DNA from: Rosettibacter sp037481715
GTDB taxonomy: Bacteria; Bacteroidota; Ignavibacteria; Ignavibacteriales; Melioribacteraceae
NCBI GenBank assembly: GCA_037481715.1
Contig: JBBFLD010000001.1
Span: 620,001-684,000 of the forward strand
DNA: 64,000 bases
Direction: 5' to 3'
In this document: one piece after another, positions 53,706-62,640 of the stretch
Numbering within the stretch: the first letter of the stretch is position 1
How the letters are laid out: each line of letters opens with the position of its first letter
The notes under the pieces: generated by a model
Seen by the model: the letters and a program-made list of their open reading frames with translations, nothing else
The model's database searches: none
What the model was told of the DNA's origin: nothing
Made by a program: the position numbers and the translations under genes

Positions 53706-54260
53706 TCAATCCCATGGATTTCTTTTATACAAATTGTTCAGAGGATGTAAATCTTTTCTACCATCAACAAAGACAGCGACCCATTCAGCTAATCTTTTTC
53801 CGAGGCGTTTGCATGATTCAATTTCTTTTTCTTGTCTTGGTTCTCCTGCTTGAGTAGCTCCGTAATGAGCTGTAAATTGTTTGCCGGAATAATCAGTTAC
53901 TCCAAAAACAAGAAAGCCATAATTAATCATGATGTTCAAAAGAGTTTGGCAGGTTAATTCTGCACCGCCTCCCCAACCACCTTGAGAACTGAATGCACAA
54001 CCAATTTTGCCATCAATTTTTTGCCAATCAGGTAATAAATTTTCCCAGAATTTTTTCATTTCAGATGCAACAGTTCCAAGATAAGTTGGCGAACCAAGAG
54101 CTAATCCATCGCACCAAAAAATATCTTCTCTATCAGCTTCATAAATTGATTTTAATCGAACTTCTGTGCCGGGAATTTCTTTAGCACCCTCAGCAACAAA
54201 TTCAGCCATCTTTTTAGTATGTCCTTCTTGAGAATAATAAAGGACTAAAATCTTTCCCAT
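53706..54260 (-). CDS. WrbA-like NAD(P)H:quinone oxidoreductase (flavodoxin family)
   Basis: A 184-residue flavodoxin-fold protein binding FMN. The phosphate loop is YYSQEGHTKKMAEF (9-22), followed by LALGSPTYLGTVASEM near 53-68 and FSSQGGWGGGAE near 90-101, all close to the WrbA/NQO pattern. These enzymes reduce quinones by two electrons. It follows nuoF by 1 base, so it appears to be translated from the nuo transcript and may take part in quinone handling there. Confidence 0.85.
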   Translation of the reverse strand: MGKILVLYYSQEGHTKKMAEFVAEGAKEIPGTEVRLKSIYEADREDIFWCDGLALGSPTYLGTVASEMKKFWENLLPDWQKIDGKIGCAFSSQGGWGGGAELTCQTLLNIMINYGFLVFGVTDYSGKQFTAHYGATQAGEPRQEKEIESCKRLGKRLAEWVAVFVDGRKDLHPLNNLYKRNPWD

Positions 54261-54261
54261 A

Positions 54262-55584
54262 TTATGAAAGTGGAAATTTTGTAAATCTCATTGAATGAAC
54301 TTTATTTGGAACAGGAACTTTAACATCGGGCTTAACATATTTTTCAAACTCATCACGGAATCGTTCAATCATAAATTTGACAGGCCAGGCAGCAGCATCA
54401 CCTAATGCACAAATTGTATTTCCTTCAATATTATTAGCTACACTAATCAATAAGTCAAGGTCTTTTGATGTTCCATTCCCTTCAGCAATTCTATGAAGAA
54501 TTTTTTCCATCCAGCCGGTTCCTTCACGGCATGGTGTGCATTGACCACAACTTTCATGATGATAAAAGTGAGCAATTCTGAGTAATACTTTTAATAAATC
54601 TGTATCTTCATCCATAACAATTACGCCGGCGGTTCCAATTGCAGAACCTGCAGCTTTCAAAGATTCCGCATCCATTCTTACACCTTCAAGCTGGTCTCCT
54701 CTCAATGGAGGCATTGATGTTCCACCAGGAATAACGCATTTAATTTTTTTATTGCCTATAACTCCACCAGCATAATTGTAAATTAAATCTGTCAACAAAA
54801 TTCCAGTAGGCAATTCATAAACACCGGGTTTATTTACATGACCGCTTACACCATACAAAAGTGTTCCTGGATGTTTTGGTGCTCCAATTTTAGAAAACCA
54901 TTCCCATCCTTTTAATATTATTGGAGGAACATTTGTTATAGTTTCTACATTATTAATTGTTGTTGGGCAACCCCATAATCCGCGTTGTGCAGGGAAAGGC
55001 GGTTTGACTCTCGGATAACCTCTCAAGCCTTCTATTGAATTCATTAGAGCAGATTCTTCACCGCAAATATAAGCTCCTGCCCCTTTATGAATGTAAAGAT
55101 TGCAATAGAAATCTATTCCAAAAGTAGATTTCATCTTTTCGCCGAGAAAGCCTCTTTCATAAGCTGTATCAATTGCTTTCTGCATCAGCTTAATCCATTT
55201 GTGGTATTCACCACGAATGTATAAATATGCAGTTTGAGCTCCAATTGCATAGCATGTTATAATTGCCCCTTCAATCAATTGAAAAGGATTATATTCAAAA
55301 ATTTGTCTATCCTTGAATGAACCGGGCTCACTTTCATCACCATTGATGCAGAGATATTTTGGTTTATCTGTAGTCTTTGGCATAAAACTCCATTTCAAAC
55401 CTGTTAAGAAGGCGGCTCCGCCTCGACCTCTTAATCCTGATTTTTTCACCTGGTCAATTATATCATCAGGTGATTGTGAAAATGCTTTTTTAGCAGCTTC
55501 GAATCCGCCATTAGAAAGATAAACTTCGACATTATCTAAATTTGGTATTTCAGGTAGAACTATTCTTTCCATCCTTTGACTCAT
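54262..55584 (-). CDS. nuoF: NADH-quinone oxidoreductase subunit F
   Basis: The 51-kDa-type complex I subunit that binds FMN and NADH and carries cluster N3. At 440 residues it has the expected length. The nucleotide site has RGRGGAAFLTGLKW (52-65) and NGDESEPGSFKD (81-92), and the [4Fe-4S] ligands are Cys346, Cys349, Cys352 (ESCGQCTPCREGTGW) and Cys392 (CALGDAAAW). Its start overlaps the nuoE stop (ATGA). It is the last nuo gene here; nuoG is absent downstream. Confidence 0.96.
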   Translation of the reverse strand: MSQRMERIVLPEIPNLDNVEVYLSNGGFEAAKKAFSQSPDDIIDQVKKSGLRGRGGAAFLTGLKWSFMPKTTDKPKYLCINGDESEPGSFKDRQIFEYNPFQLIEGAIITCYAIGAQTAYLYIRGEYHKWIKLMQKAIDTAYERGFLGEKMKSTFGIDFYCNLYIHKGAGAYICGEESALMNSIEGLRGYPRVKPPFPAQRGLWGCPTTINNVETITNVPPIILKGWEWFSKIGAPKHPGTLLYGVSGHVNKPGVYELPTGILLTDLIYNYAGGVIGNKKIKCVIPGGTSMPPLRGDQLEGVRMDAESLKAAGSAIGTAGVIVMDEDTDLLKVLLRIAHFYHHESCGQCTPCREGTGWMEKILHRIAEGNGTSKDLDLLISVANNIEGNTICALGDAAAWPVKFMIERFRDEFEKYVKPDVKVPVPNKVHSMRFTKFPLS

Positions 55585-56060
55585 TCTTTTGAAAGTGTAT
55601 TCAAGATTTCTTCTACTTTTTCTTTAGTTAAATTTTCATAATAATCTTCATTAATTGCAATCATTGGAGCATAACCGCAAGCTCCCATACATTCAACTTC
55701 TTCAAGAGAAAATTTTCCATCCTGTGTTACTTCCATATGGTCAATTCCAAGCTTACTTTTAATTATATCCCAAATTTCATAAGCTCCGCGAAGCATGCAT
55801 GAAACATTAGTACAAACCTGAATATGATATTTGCCAACTGGTTTTGTATGATACATTGTGTAAAATGTTACAACGCTCAAAACATCTACTTTGCCGATTC
55901 CAAGAACATTTGCAACTTCTTCCATTACTTCATTTGTAATATATCCATTTTGTTCCTGAGCAATGTAAATTGTGGGCATTACTGCAGCAAGAGATGTAGG
56001 ATATTTTTTTCTTGCTTCTTCAATTCTTTTAAGATTTTCTTCTGTGAATTTGAAACTCAT
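55581..56060 (-). CDS. nuoE: NADH-quinone oxidoreductase subunit E
   Basis: The 24-kDa-type subunit with the [2Fe-2S] cluster N1a. It has 159 residues, with ligands Cys83, Cys88, Cys124 and Cys128 (QVCTNVSCMLRG and VECMGACGYAP). It lies 46 bases after nuoD and is coupled to nuoF. With nuoF it should form the NADH-oxidising module on the cytoplasmic side. Confidence 0.96.
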   Translation of the reverse strand: MSFKFTEENLKRIEEARKKYPTSLAAVMPTIYIAQEQNGYITNEVMEEVANVLGIGKVDVLSVVTFYTMYHTKPVGKYHIQVCTNVSCMLRGAYEIWDIIKSKLGIDHMEVTQDGKFSLEEVECMGACGYAPMIAINEDYYENLTKEKVEEILNTLSKE

Positions 56061-56106
56061 TTTTAACTCTTAAATTTCATTAATCAATAACATTTCAAGA
56101 AAATTT

Positions 56107-57354
56107 TTATTTATCTGCTTCTCCCATAACTGGGTCTAAACTTCCAATAATTGCAATCACATCAGAAATCATTGCTCCTTTACAAACTACTGGCAGTGCT
56201 TGTAGATTGCAAAATGAAGGAGAGCGAATTTTTAATTTCCACGGATATCCAGTTCCATTGCTTACAATATAAAATCCAAGTTCACCTTTTGGATTTTCTG
56301 CAGAGAAAAATACATCGCCTACTGGAGGATTAATTCCATAATTAATTAACATAAAATCATGAATAAGTTCTTCCATCTTTGTATAAATTTCTGTTTTATA
56401 AGGAAGAACATGTTTAGGAACATTAGCAAGAACTTCTCCCTGCGGCATTTTATCAAGAATTTGATAAAGGATTTTCACACTTTCTCTTACTTCTTCGCCT
56501 CTTTGATAATATCGAGCTAAACAATCACCTTCTGTTTGAGTAGGAATATTAAAATCAATTTCATTATAGAAAAGATAAGGTTTTGCTCGTCGCACATCAT
56601 ATTCAACACCGGAGGCTCTAAGATTTGGACCTGTTACCCCAAGTGCAATAGCTTCTTCTTTAGGAAGAATTCCAACTCCTTCGAGTCGATTTATAAAAAT
56701 TTTATTTTTCAAAAGAAGTTTATCCATTTCATCAAGAGCTGAATGATGTTGGTCAAGAAAATCGCGAACCATTTTTAATGTAACATCATCAGCATCATTG
56801 GCAACACCGCCAATTCTTGTATAGCTTGTAGTAAAACGAGCTCCAGCTAATCTGTCAAAAATGTTTTGAATTTTTTCTCGTTCTCTGAATGTCCACATTA
56901 CCATTGTAACTGCACCAACATCCATTGCATAAGTGCCAATAGCAATCATGTGAGCTGCAATACGAGAAAGTTCTGCAACCATCATTCTTATATATTGTGC
57001 TCTTTTAGGAGCTTCAATTCCAAGAAGTTTTTCTACTGCTAAAACATAAGCAACATTATTGCACATTGTAGCAGTGTAATCAAGACGGTCTGTATGAGGA
57101 ATATATTCAATGTAAGTCATTTCTTCAGCCATCTTTTCATAACCTCTATGCAGATAACCTAATTCTGGCACGACACCAAGAACTGTTTCCCCATCAAGTC
57201 TTAAAACCAATCTTAACACACCATGAGTAGCAGGATGCTGAGGACCCATGTTAATCACCATTTCATTTTCGAGAGCATCTTCAATGGTGATATCTCTATC
57301 CTCAAGTAATTTTTTTAATAATTTTTCATCTGTGTAGATATTTTTCTTTTCCAT
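56107..57354 (-). CDS. nuoD: NADH-quinone oxidoreductase subunit D
   Basis: The 49-kDa subunit that forms part of the quinone pocket. The 415 residues carry NMGPQHPATHGVLR (31-44), HRGYEK near 68-73 and GSLDPVMGEADK at the C-terminus, all hallmarks of NuoD. It is a separate gene, not fused to NuoC. It follows nuoC by 9 bases. Confidence 0.96.
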   Translation of the reverse strand: MEKKNIYTDEKLLKKLLEDRDITIEDALENEMVINMGPQHPATHGVLRLVLRLDGETVLGVVPELGYLHRGYEKMAEEMTYIEYIPHTDRLDYTATMCNNVAYVLAVEKLLGIEAPKRAQYIRMMVAELSRIAAHMIAIGTYAMDVGAVTMVMWTFREREKIQNIFDRLAGARFTTSYTRIGGVANDADDVTLKMVRDFLDQHHSALDEMDKLLLKNKIFINRLEGVGILPKEEAIALGVTGPNLRASGVEYDVRRAKPYLFYNEIDFNIPTQTEGDCLARYYQRGEEVRESVKILYQILDKMPQGEVLANVPKHVLPYKTEIYTKMEELIHDFMLINYGINPPVGDVFFSAENPKGELGFYIVSNGTGYPWKLKIRSPSFCNLQALPVVCKGAMISDVIAIIGSLDPVMGEADK

Positions 57355-57363
57355 AACGAGCAG

Positions 57364-57858
57364 TTATTCAATTTTATCTGGTAATGGTAATGAACCTGGA
57401 ATGCCTAATACTGGAAAATCTTTTCTAAGAGGATGATATTCAAATCCTTCGGGCATATAAATTCTTCTTAAATCAGGATGATTAATAAAAATTATTCCAT
57501 ACATATCATAAGTTTCTCTTTCATACCAATTAGCACTTTTCCATACAGATGTAACAGAATCAATTTGTGGGGGGTCATCATCAATATTAGCTTTAATTCT
57601 TAGAGTGAAATTATTTTTATAAGAATAAACATGGTAGACAACTGTGAATCTGTTTTTACGAGTTGCCCAATCAATTGCTGTTACATCGATACAGGTTTCA
57701 AAATGAAGGTCATCATCTTCCTTCAAAAGTTTTGCAAGTTCAACAATTTTATCTTTCTTGATTGTAATAGATAAATCGCAGCGAAACTCAGTAATTTCTT
57801 CGATTGAATTTTCAAATTTTTCTTTTACTTTCTGGATGATTAATTCTTTGAATTCCAT
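57364..57858 (-). CDS. nuoC: NADH-quinone oxidoreductase subunit C
   Basis: The 30-kDa subunit of the complex I peripheral arm. The 164 residues include the family segment SANWYERETYDMYGI (about 110-124) followed by HPDLRRIYMPEGFEYHPLRK. Normal length. It lies 3 bases after nuoB. Confidence 0.95.
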   Translation of the reverse strand: MEFKELIIQKVKEKFENSIEEITEFRCDLSITIKKDKIVELAKLLKEDDDLHFETCIDVTAIDWATRKNRFTVVYHVYSYKNNFTLRIKANIDDDPPQIDSVTSVWKSANWYERETYDMYGIIFINHPDLRRIYMPEGFEYHPLRKDFPVLGIPGSLPLPDKIE

Positions 57859-57861
57859 AAT

Positions 57862-58374
57862 TTATTTATCAATATTTTCTAAAAGAGGTTTATCCTGAAA
57901 ATCTCTTGCTTTTGTTTTAGCAATTTTTTGTTGGATAGTCATAACTGCATTAATCAAATTTTCTGGGCGAGGCGGGCAGCCTGCAGTATAAACATCTACT
58001 GGTAAAAATTGGTCAATTCCTTGAACCACATTGTATGAACGATACATTCCACCTGATGATGTACATGCGCCCATTGCAATTACCCATTTTGGTTCTGGCA
58101 TCTGGTCATAAATTCTTCTTACTACCTGAGCCATTTTGTAAGTTACAGTTCCAGCAACAATCATTAAATCACATTGTCGAGGTGTAAAGCGCATTACTTC
58201 TGAACCAAAACGAGCTAAATCATATTTTGGGTCTGCAGCTGCAATTAACTCAATTGCGCAGCAGGAAATTCCCATTGGCATGGGCCAAACAGAACTCTTT
58301 CTTGCCCATGCAATTACTGCATCTAAGGTTGTGGTAATAAAACCATCTTTATATAATTTTGCTTCTAATCCCAT
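57862..58374 (-). CDS. nuoB: NADH-quinone oxidoreductase subunit B
   Basis: The PSST subunit holding cluster N2. It has 170 residues; ligands are Cys38 and Cys39 (PMPMGISCCAIE), Cys104 (MGACTSSGG) and Cys133 (TAGCPPRPE). It overlaps the end of nuoA by 10 bases, so the two are translationally coupled. Confidence 0.96.
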   Translation of the reverse strand: MGLEAKLYKDGFITTTLDAVIAWARKSSVWPMPMGISCCAIELIAAADPKYDLARFGSEVMRFTPRQCDLMIVAGTVTYKMAQVVRRIYDQMPEPKWVIAMGACTSSGGMYRSYNVVQGIDQFLPVDVYTAGCPPRPENLINAVMTIQQKIAKTKARDFQDKPLLENIDK

Positions 58375-58739
58375 TTTAATCCCCCTTTCATGAGGATGTA
58401 TAAAAATCCTATTTCAAGAACTACTAAAAAGACAAACATCGGGAAAAATGCAAAAATTCCATATTGATTAAATAGTGATTTAAATTGAACAGCCCATGGA
58501 TAAACATAAATAACTTCAATATCAAATATTATGAATAACATTGCAACAAGATAATACTTAACAGAGATTCTTTCGTGTGTTGTGCCAACAGGATTTTTAC
58601 CGCTTTCATACGGCATCAATTTAACTTTATTGGGGCGATAAGGACCAAAAATTCTTGATGAGAGAATTATTGCTCCGCTTACAATTACAGAAAAAATTAA
58701 TACAAGTATTACTGGAATATAATCAAGTATCATAAACAA
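58365..58739 (-). CDS. nuoA: NADH-quinone oxidoreductase subunit A
   Basis: A small membrane subunit of complex I with three transmembrane segments (about 7-28, 66-85 and 95-115) and the motif MPYESGKNP (41-49), then RISVKYYLVAMLFIIFDIE. It has 124 residues and is the first gene of the nuo set. An alternative start at Met3 is possible. A promoter lies just upstream. Confidence 0.95.
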   Translation of the reverse strand: MFMILDYIPVILVLIFSVIVSGAIILSSRIFGPYRPNKVKLMPYESGKNPVGTTHERISVKYYLVAMLFIIFDIEVIYVYPWAVQFKSLFNQYGIFAFFPMFVFLVVLEIGFLYILMKGGLKWD

Positions 58740-58763
58740 AATTTTTTACTTTTTTATAAGTGA

Positions 58764-58792
58764 AAAATAACCTAATTCAATTTATAATGCAA
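58764..58792 (-). promoter_or_regulatory. predicted promoter of the nuo operon
   Basis: Minus-strand TTGCAT (58787-58792), 17 bases, TATTTT (58764-58769), with an expected start about 18 bases before the nuoA ATG. The same -35/-10 sequences and spacing recur elsewhere in the window. The 196 bases between nuoA and the aminotransferase gene hold nothing else I can support. Confidence 0.5.
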
Positions 58793-58935
58793 AAGCAGAT
58801 ATTAAGAAGTGATATATAAATTAAAAAGAGCGGTTTTATTTCATCATCTTTTATTATGAAAGATAAGGATGAATTTATTTTTGATTTATGTAAAAGAATT
58901 ACATCCGAACTTGTGTTTATTCGAAGTCTTTTAAT

Positions 58936-60090
58936 TTACACAAGTGTTTCAGCTATTTTTTCTATTGCAATATCAAGTTCTTCGTAACTTATCACTAATG
59001 GTGGAAGTAATCTCAATACTGTAGTTCCACCAGGAAGTGTTACAATTCCTTTCTTTAGTAATTCAACAATAACGGGCTGAGATTTATCCTTCAACTCGAT
59101 TCCAATCATTAAACCAATTTGACGAATTTCTCGAACTTTGGATAATGCATATTTACTTAATTTTTCTTTGAAGTAATTTCCTTTCTGTTCTGCTTGTTCC
59201 CATAATTTATTTTCAATCATAAAATCAATTGCAGCAATACCAGCGGCACATGCAAGAGGATTACCGCCAAAAGTTGAACCATGTTTGCTTCTTTCCATTT
59301 TAATTTTATCTGAACAAAGAACAGCGCCCATTGGAAAACCACCTGCGATTGATTTTGCAAGTGTCATTATATCTGCTTCAATATCATAATGTTCTATAGC
59401 AAACATTTTTCCAGTTCTGCAAAATCCAGTTTGAATTTCATCAATAATTAAGATAATTCCTTTTTCATCACATAATTTTCGAACATTCTGGAAAAACTCT
59501 TTTTTGCCAATATTAATTCCTCCTTCGCCTTGCACTAATTCAAGAATAATCCCAGCTGTATCATCATCAACGGCAGCAGCAAGTTTTTCAAAATTATTAT
59601 ATGGAACAAATGTAAACCCAGGAACCAGTGGTTCAAAGCCTTCACGATATTCACTTTTGTAAGTTGCGCTTAAAGCTCCCATTGTTCTTCCATGAAAGCC
59701 TTTCATTGCTGCAATGAATTTAGTTTTCTTTGTTGTAAATCTTGCAAATTTAATTGCACCTTCTATAGCTTCGGTTCCTGAATTTGTAAGAAATGCTTTT
59801 TTAAGATTTTTGGGTGCAATGCTGAAAAGTTTTTCAAGAAATAGAGCTTTTTTATCGTTATAAAAAGTATTTGCACATGTAATAAGTGTAGAAGCCTGCT
59901 GCGAAATTGCTTCTGCAACTTTATCGTTGCAATGACCAACATTTGCTACACTAATTCCTGCAGACATATCAATGTATTCATTTCCCTGGTCATCCCAAAG
60001 ACGAGCACCTTTCCCTTTTACAAAAACAACATCTCGCATTGGGTAAACTTCAATTTCATATTGCTGTTGGAGTGCTTTGTAATCAATCAT
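58936..60090 (-). CDS. acetylornithine / LysW-aminoadipate semialdehyde aminotransferase
   Basis: A 384-residue class III PLP aminotransferase of the ArgD/LysJ group. The PLP lysine is Lys246 in MTLAKSIAGGFPMG, with SGTEAIEGAIKFAR at 104-117 and IDEIQTGFCRTG near 216-227. In LysW pathways LysJ transfers an amino group to LysW-bound semialdehyde. Its neighbours are lysZ-, lysY- and lysX-like genes, so the LysW-linked substrate is likely; whether lysine, ornithine or both are made cannot be told here. Confidence 0.88.
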   Translation of the reverse strand: MIDYKALQQQYEIEVYPMRDVVFVKGKGARLWDDQGNEYIDMSAGISVANVGHCNDKVAEAISQQASTLITCANTFYNDKKALFLEKLFSIAPKNLKKAFLTNSGTEAIEGAIKFARFTTKKTKFIAAMKGFHGRTMGALSATYKSEYREGFEPLVPGFTFVPYNNFEKLAAAVDDDTAGIILELVQGEGGINIGKKEFFQNVRKLCDEKGIILIIDEIQTGFCRTGKMFAIEHYDIEADIMTLAKSIAGGFPMGAVLCSDKIKMERSKHGSTFGGNPLACAAGIAAIDFMIENKLWEQAEQKGNYFKEKLSKYALSKVREIRQIGLMIGIELKDKSQPVIVELLKKGIVTLPGGTTVLRLLPPLVISYEELDIAIEKIAETLV

Positions 60091-60105
60091 TTTAAAAACC
60101 TCGTT

Positions 60106-60897
60106 TTATGAAATAATTGTTCCTTTTCCATTTAAAGCGTCAATTACAGGATGCTCAGTTCTTCCATCGGAAATTATAACGGTTGTATTTCCTGATTCAA
60201 ATAATTTTCGAAGTGCAAGAATTTTTCTTTTCATCCTTCCTTCTACCTTTTGTTCCATTGCTTCAAGTTCTTCTTTTGAAATTTTAGAAAGGAGTGATGA
60301 TTCATCATTTTTATCAAGAAGAAAACCTGGGGCTTCTATTAAAGAAATAATTTTCTCTGCATTGAATTCACTTTGCAAAAGTGAAATTATATCATCATTC
60401 TCTGAATTAATTGCAAAATTATTTTCATCAATTAACGGTACGGATAAAACAGGCGTATAACCATTATCGAGCAATAAATTAAGTAAATGTTTATTTACTG
60501 ATTTTGGCTTTCCAGAAAAATCTCTCAGCAAAAGAGTTTTGCCGCCCTCTCTTACTTTTATTCCACTGTTTCTTTTTCCAACAATTACTTTCCCGTCAAG
60601 ACCTGATAAACCTACAGCATTAATACCATGCTGTTGACAAAGTTCAACAATTCTTTTGTTCTTTAAACCTGCATAAGCCATCATCATTAAATCAATTGTT
60701 TCTTCGTTGCTCAAAACAGAATCGTAGCCTGACAGTGAAGTAACAACTTTTTTCTGATAATTTAATTTTTGTGCAAGCTCATCCCTTAATGCATTAGCGC
60801 CGTGAACAATAATAAATTTTTCTTTAATTGTTGAAAGGTCTGAAATTATTCCTTTCAGATTAATTTCCTTTCCACCGCCAATTTTAATTAAATACAT
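60106..60897 (-). CDS. lysZ: LysW-aminoadipate/glutamate kinase (LysZ/ArgB family)
   Basis: A 263-residue amino-acid kinase that phosphorylates the carrier-bound acid. The start MYLIKIGGGKEIN, the IVHGANALRDEL segment (34-45) and NAVGLSGLDGKVIVGKR near 93-109 match LysZ proteins more than N-acetylglutamate kinase ArgB. It overlaps the glutamine amidotransferase gene by 10 bases and lies 15 bases before the aminotransferase. Confidence 0.88.
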   Translation of the reverse strand: MYLIKIGGGKEINLKGIISDLSTIKEKFIIVHGANALRDELAQKLNYQKKVVTSLSGYDSVLSNEETIDLMMMAYAGLKNKRIVELCQQHGINAVGLSGLDGKVIVGKRNSGIKVREGGKTLLLRDFSGKPKSVNKHLLNLLLDNGYTPVLSVPLIDENNFAINSENDDIISLLQSEFNAEKIISLIEAPGFLLDKNDESSLLSKISKEELEAMEQKVEGRMKRKILALRKLFESGNTTVIISDGRTEHPVIDALNGKGTIIS

Positions 60898-61532
60898 TTG
60901 AACTCCATCAATGAATTATTTGGAATAGACTGCCAATTATCTTCGTCAATAAATTTGTCGGAGCAAATCAGTATTAAATCTTCTGTAACTTTTTTATGCA
61001 TGGTAAAATAATTTTCATCTTCACTAAAGAAAGAATAAAGATAAGCATTTTCTTTATCTGCAATTATAAAATTCATCGCACGAACATAAGAAGATTTTTT
61101 AATTATTATTTCGGTTCCTTTTTTAATTGCATCTTTAATGCTTCCCTTATCAAATCTTTTTATGTAATTAAAAATTTTTTCTGCACCAATTCTTCCATCT
61201 TCTTTGATTTTTACACCACGAAGTTCTCCATTAAAAATGAAAATATAATTGTCATCATAAAAGGGCATATTATTTTCAACAGTTATTCCTTCGTCGCGAA
61301 AAGCACTGCGTGCATGTGCAATCAATCTTTTTGTCAAACCGAACTGCTCAAGATTATCTTCCCAAATTGGTTTTATGTTTTTATAAAAATTCCACTTATC
61401 ATTTTGCAAATAAGCACAGCCCCAGCCGTGTCCCTGATATTCCTTACTTTTTTTTGATATCTCTGCAAATTTCAATAAATAATCTTTTGCATCGAATTCG
61501 TATTTAGAATTCACATATAACAGTCGGCACAT
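60888..61532 (-). CDS. class II glutamine amidotransferase-like protein
   Basis: A 214-residue Ntn-hydrolase. The N-terminal Cys2 (MCRLLY) would be the nucleophile once Met1 is removed. HGWGCAY near 35-41, RLIAHARSAF near 69-78, ENNMPF near 86-91 and FNGELRG near 99-105 are the expected glutamine-site motifs. It resembles YafJ/DUG3-type single-domain amidotransferases; the acceptor is unknown. Its stop overlaps the lysZ start and it lies 61 bases downstream of lysY, so it is embedded in the pathway cluster. Confidence 0.82.
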   Translation of the reverse strand: MCRLLYVNSKYEFDAKDYLLKFAEISKKSKEYQGHGWGCAYLQNDKWNFYKNIKPIWEDNLEQFGLTKRLIAHARSAFRDEGITVENNMPFYDDNYIFIFNGELRGVKIKEDGRIGAEKIFNYIKRFDKGSIKDAIKKGTEIIIKKSSYVRAMNFIIADKENAYLYSFFSEDENYFTMHKKVTEDLILICSDKFIDEDNWQSIPNNSLMEFKCI

Positions 61533-61593
61533 TTTTAATAACTCAACTGGAATAAAAAATTTTTCTTAAGTATCGTAAATAAAGAAGAAAAAA

Positions 61594-62640
61594 TTAAATT
61601 GGATGAAGTCCTGGAAATTCCAAACCAGTTTTCTCATCAAATCCAAACATGATATTGAATGCTTGAAGAGCTTGACCTGCAGCACCTTTCATTAAATTAT
61701 CAATTGCACTAATTACAACAAGACGATTTGAGAATTCGTCTTTTTTAAAGCCAATATCGCAGTAGTTTGTCCCAATCAACAATTTTGGTTCAGGATATCT
61801 ATAAATTCCTTCGCTTTCTTTGACAATTCGAATAAATGGTTCATTCCCATAAGCTTCGCGATAAATTTTCCAAATATCTTTTTCAGTTAAATTTTCTTTT
61901 AAGAATACATGACATGTTGCAAGCAATCCTCTTACAATGTCAATTGCAGTAGCAGAAAAATGAACTTGAATTTTTTTACCAAAAGATAATTCCTGTAAAA
62001 TTTCTGCAGTATGTCTGTGTTGAGTTGGCATGTAAGACCTAACAACCCCGCTTCTTTCAGGATGATGTGAGCCTTCATTAACTTTGTTTCCGCCTTCGCT
62101 TGAACCAACTTTAACTTCAATTACAGTTCTATCTTCTTCAACAAGTCCGTTTTTATATAATGGATATAATCCAAGAATGCTTGCTGTTGCATTACATCCG
62201 GCACTTGATATAAAATTAGATTTTTTCATTTCTTCACGATGAAGTTCTGGAATTCCATAAACAAATTCATTTAATAAATCTGGGCGGGCATGTTTATGAC
62301 CATACCATTTTTCATATTCTGCAGAATCTTTTAATCTAAAATCTGCGCTTAAGTCAATTATTCTCGGTGCAATTTTTTTGAATGTATCAATTTTATTTTG
62401 TGAGCTGTTATGAGGAAGACAAAGAAATAACAAATCACATTCTTCAAGTTCATTAATGGAATTAAATTTCAGTGATGTAACTTTTCGTAAGTTTGGATGA
62501 ATTTTATGAACGAACTTTCCGGTATTACTTTCTGAAGTAACCTGTTTAACTTCAACAAAGGGATGGAATAATAATAATCTAAGCAGTTCACCGCCGGTAT
62601 AGCCAGAAGCACCAACTATAGAGACTTTAATTTTTTCCAT
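61594..62640 (-). CDS. lysY: LysW-aminoadipyl-6-phosphate / N-acetylglutamyl-phosphate reductase
   Basis: Reduces the phosphorylated acid to a semialdehyde with NADPH. The 348 residues start VSIVGASGYTGGELLRLL (7-24) and hold the active Cys149 in SSAGCNATASILGLYP, followed by VGSSEGGNKVNEGSHHPERS (in this form only up to VGSSEGGNKVNEGSHHPE). SSAGCNATA is closer to LysY than to the PGCYPT motif of many ArgC. It abuts lysX with no gap. Confidence 0.9.
   Translation of the reverse strand: MEKIKVSIVGASGYTGGELLRLLLFHPFVEVKQVTSESNTGKFVHKIHPNLRKVTSLKFNSINELEECDLLFLCLPHNSSQNKIDTFKKIAPRIIDLSADFRLKDSAEYEKWYGHKHARPDLLNEFVYGIPELHREEMKKSNFISSAGCNATASILGLYPLYKNGLVEEDRTVIEVKVGSSEGGNKVNEGSHHPERSGVVRSYMPTQHRHTAEILQELSFGKKIQVHFSATAIDIVRGLLATCHVFLKENLTEKDIWKIYREAYGNEPFIRIVKESEGIYRYPEPKLLIGTNYCDIGFKKDEFSNRLVVISAIDNLMKGAAGQALQAFNIMFGFDEKTGLEFPGLHPI

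Noticed and set aside
58856..58987. A plus-strand frame of 43 codons beginning at 58856
   Set aside because: It has no ribosome site, runs antisense over the aminotransferase 3' end and matches no known family.
60996..61457. A 153-codon plus-strand frame opposite the amidotransferase gene
   Set aside because: The minus strand holds a convincing enzyme with ordered active-site motifs; the plus frame is Phe/Ile-rich shadow sequence.
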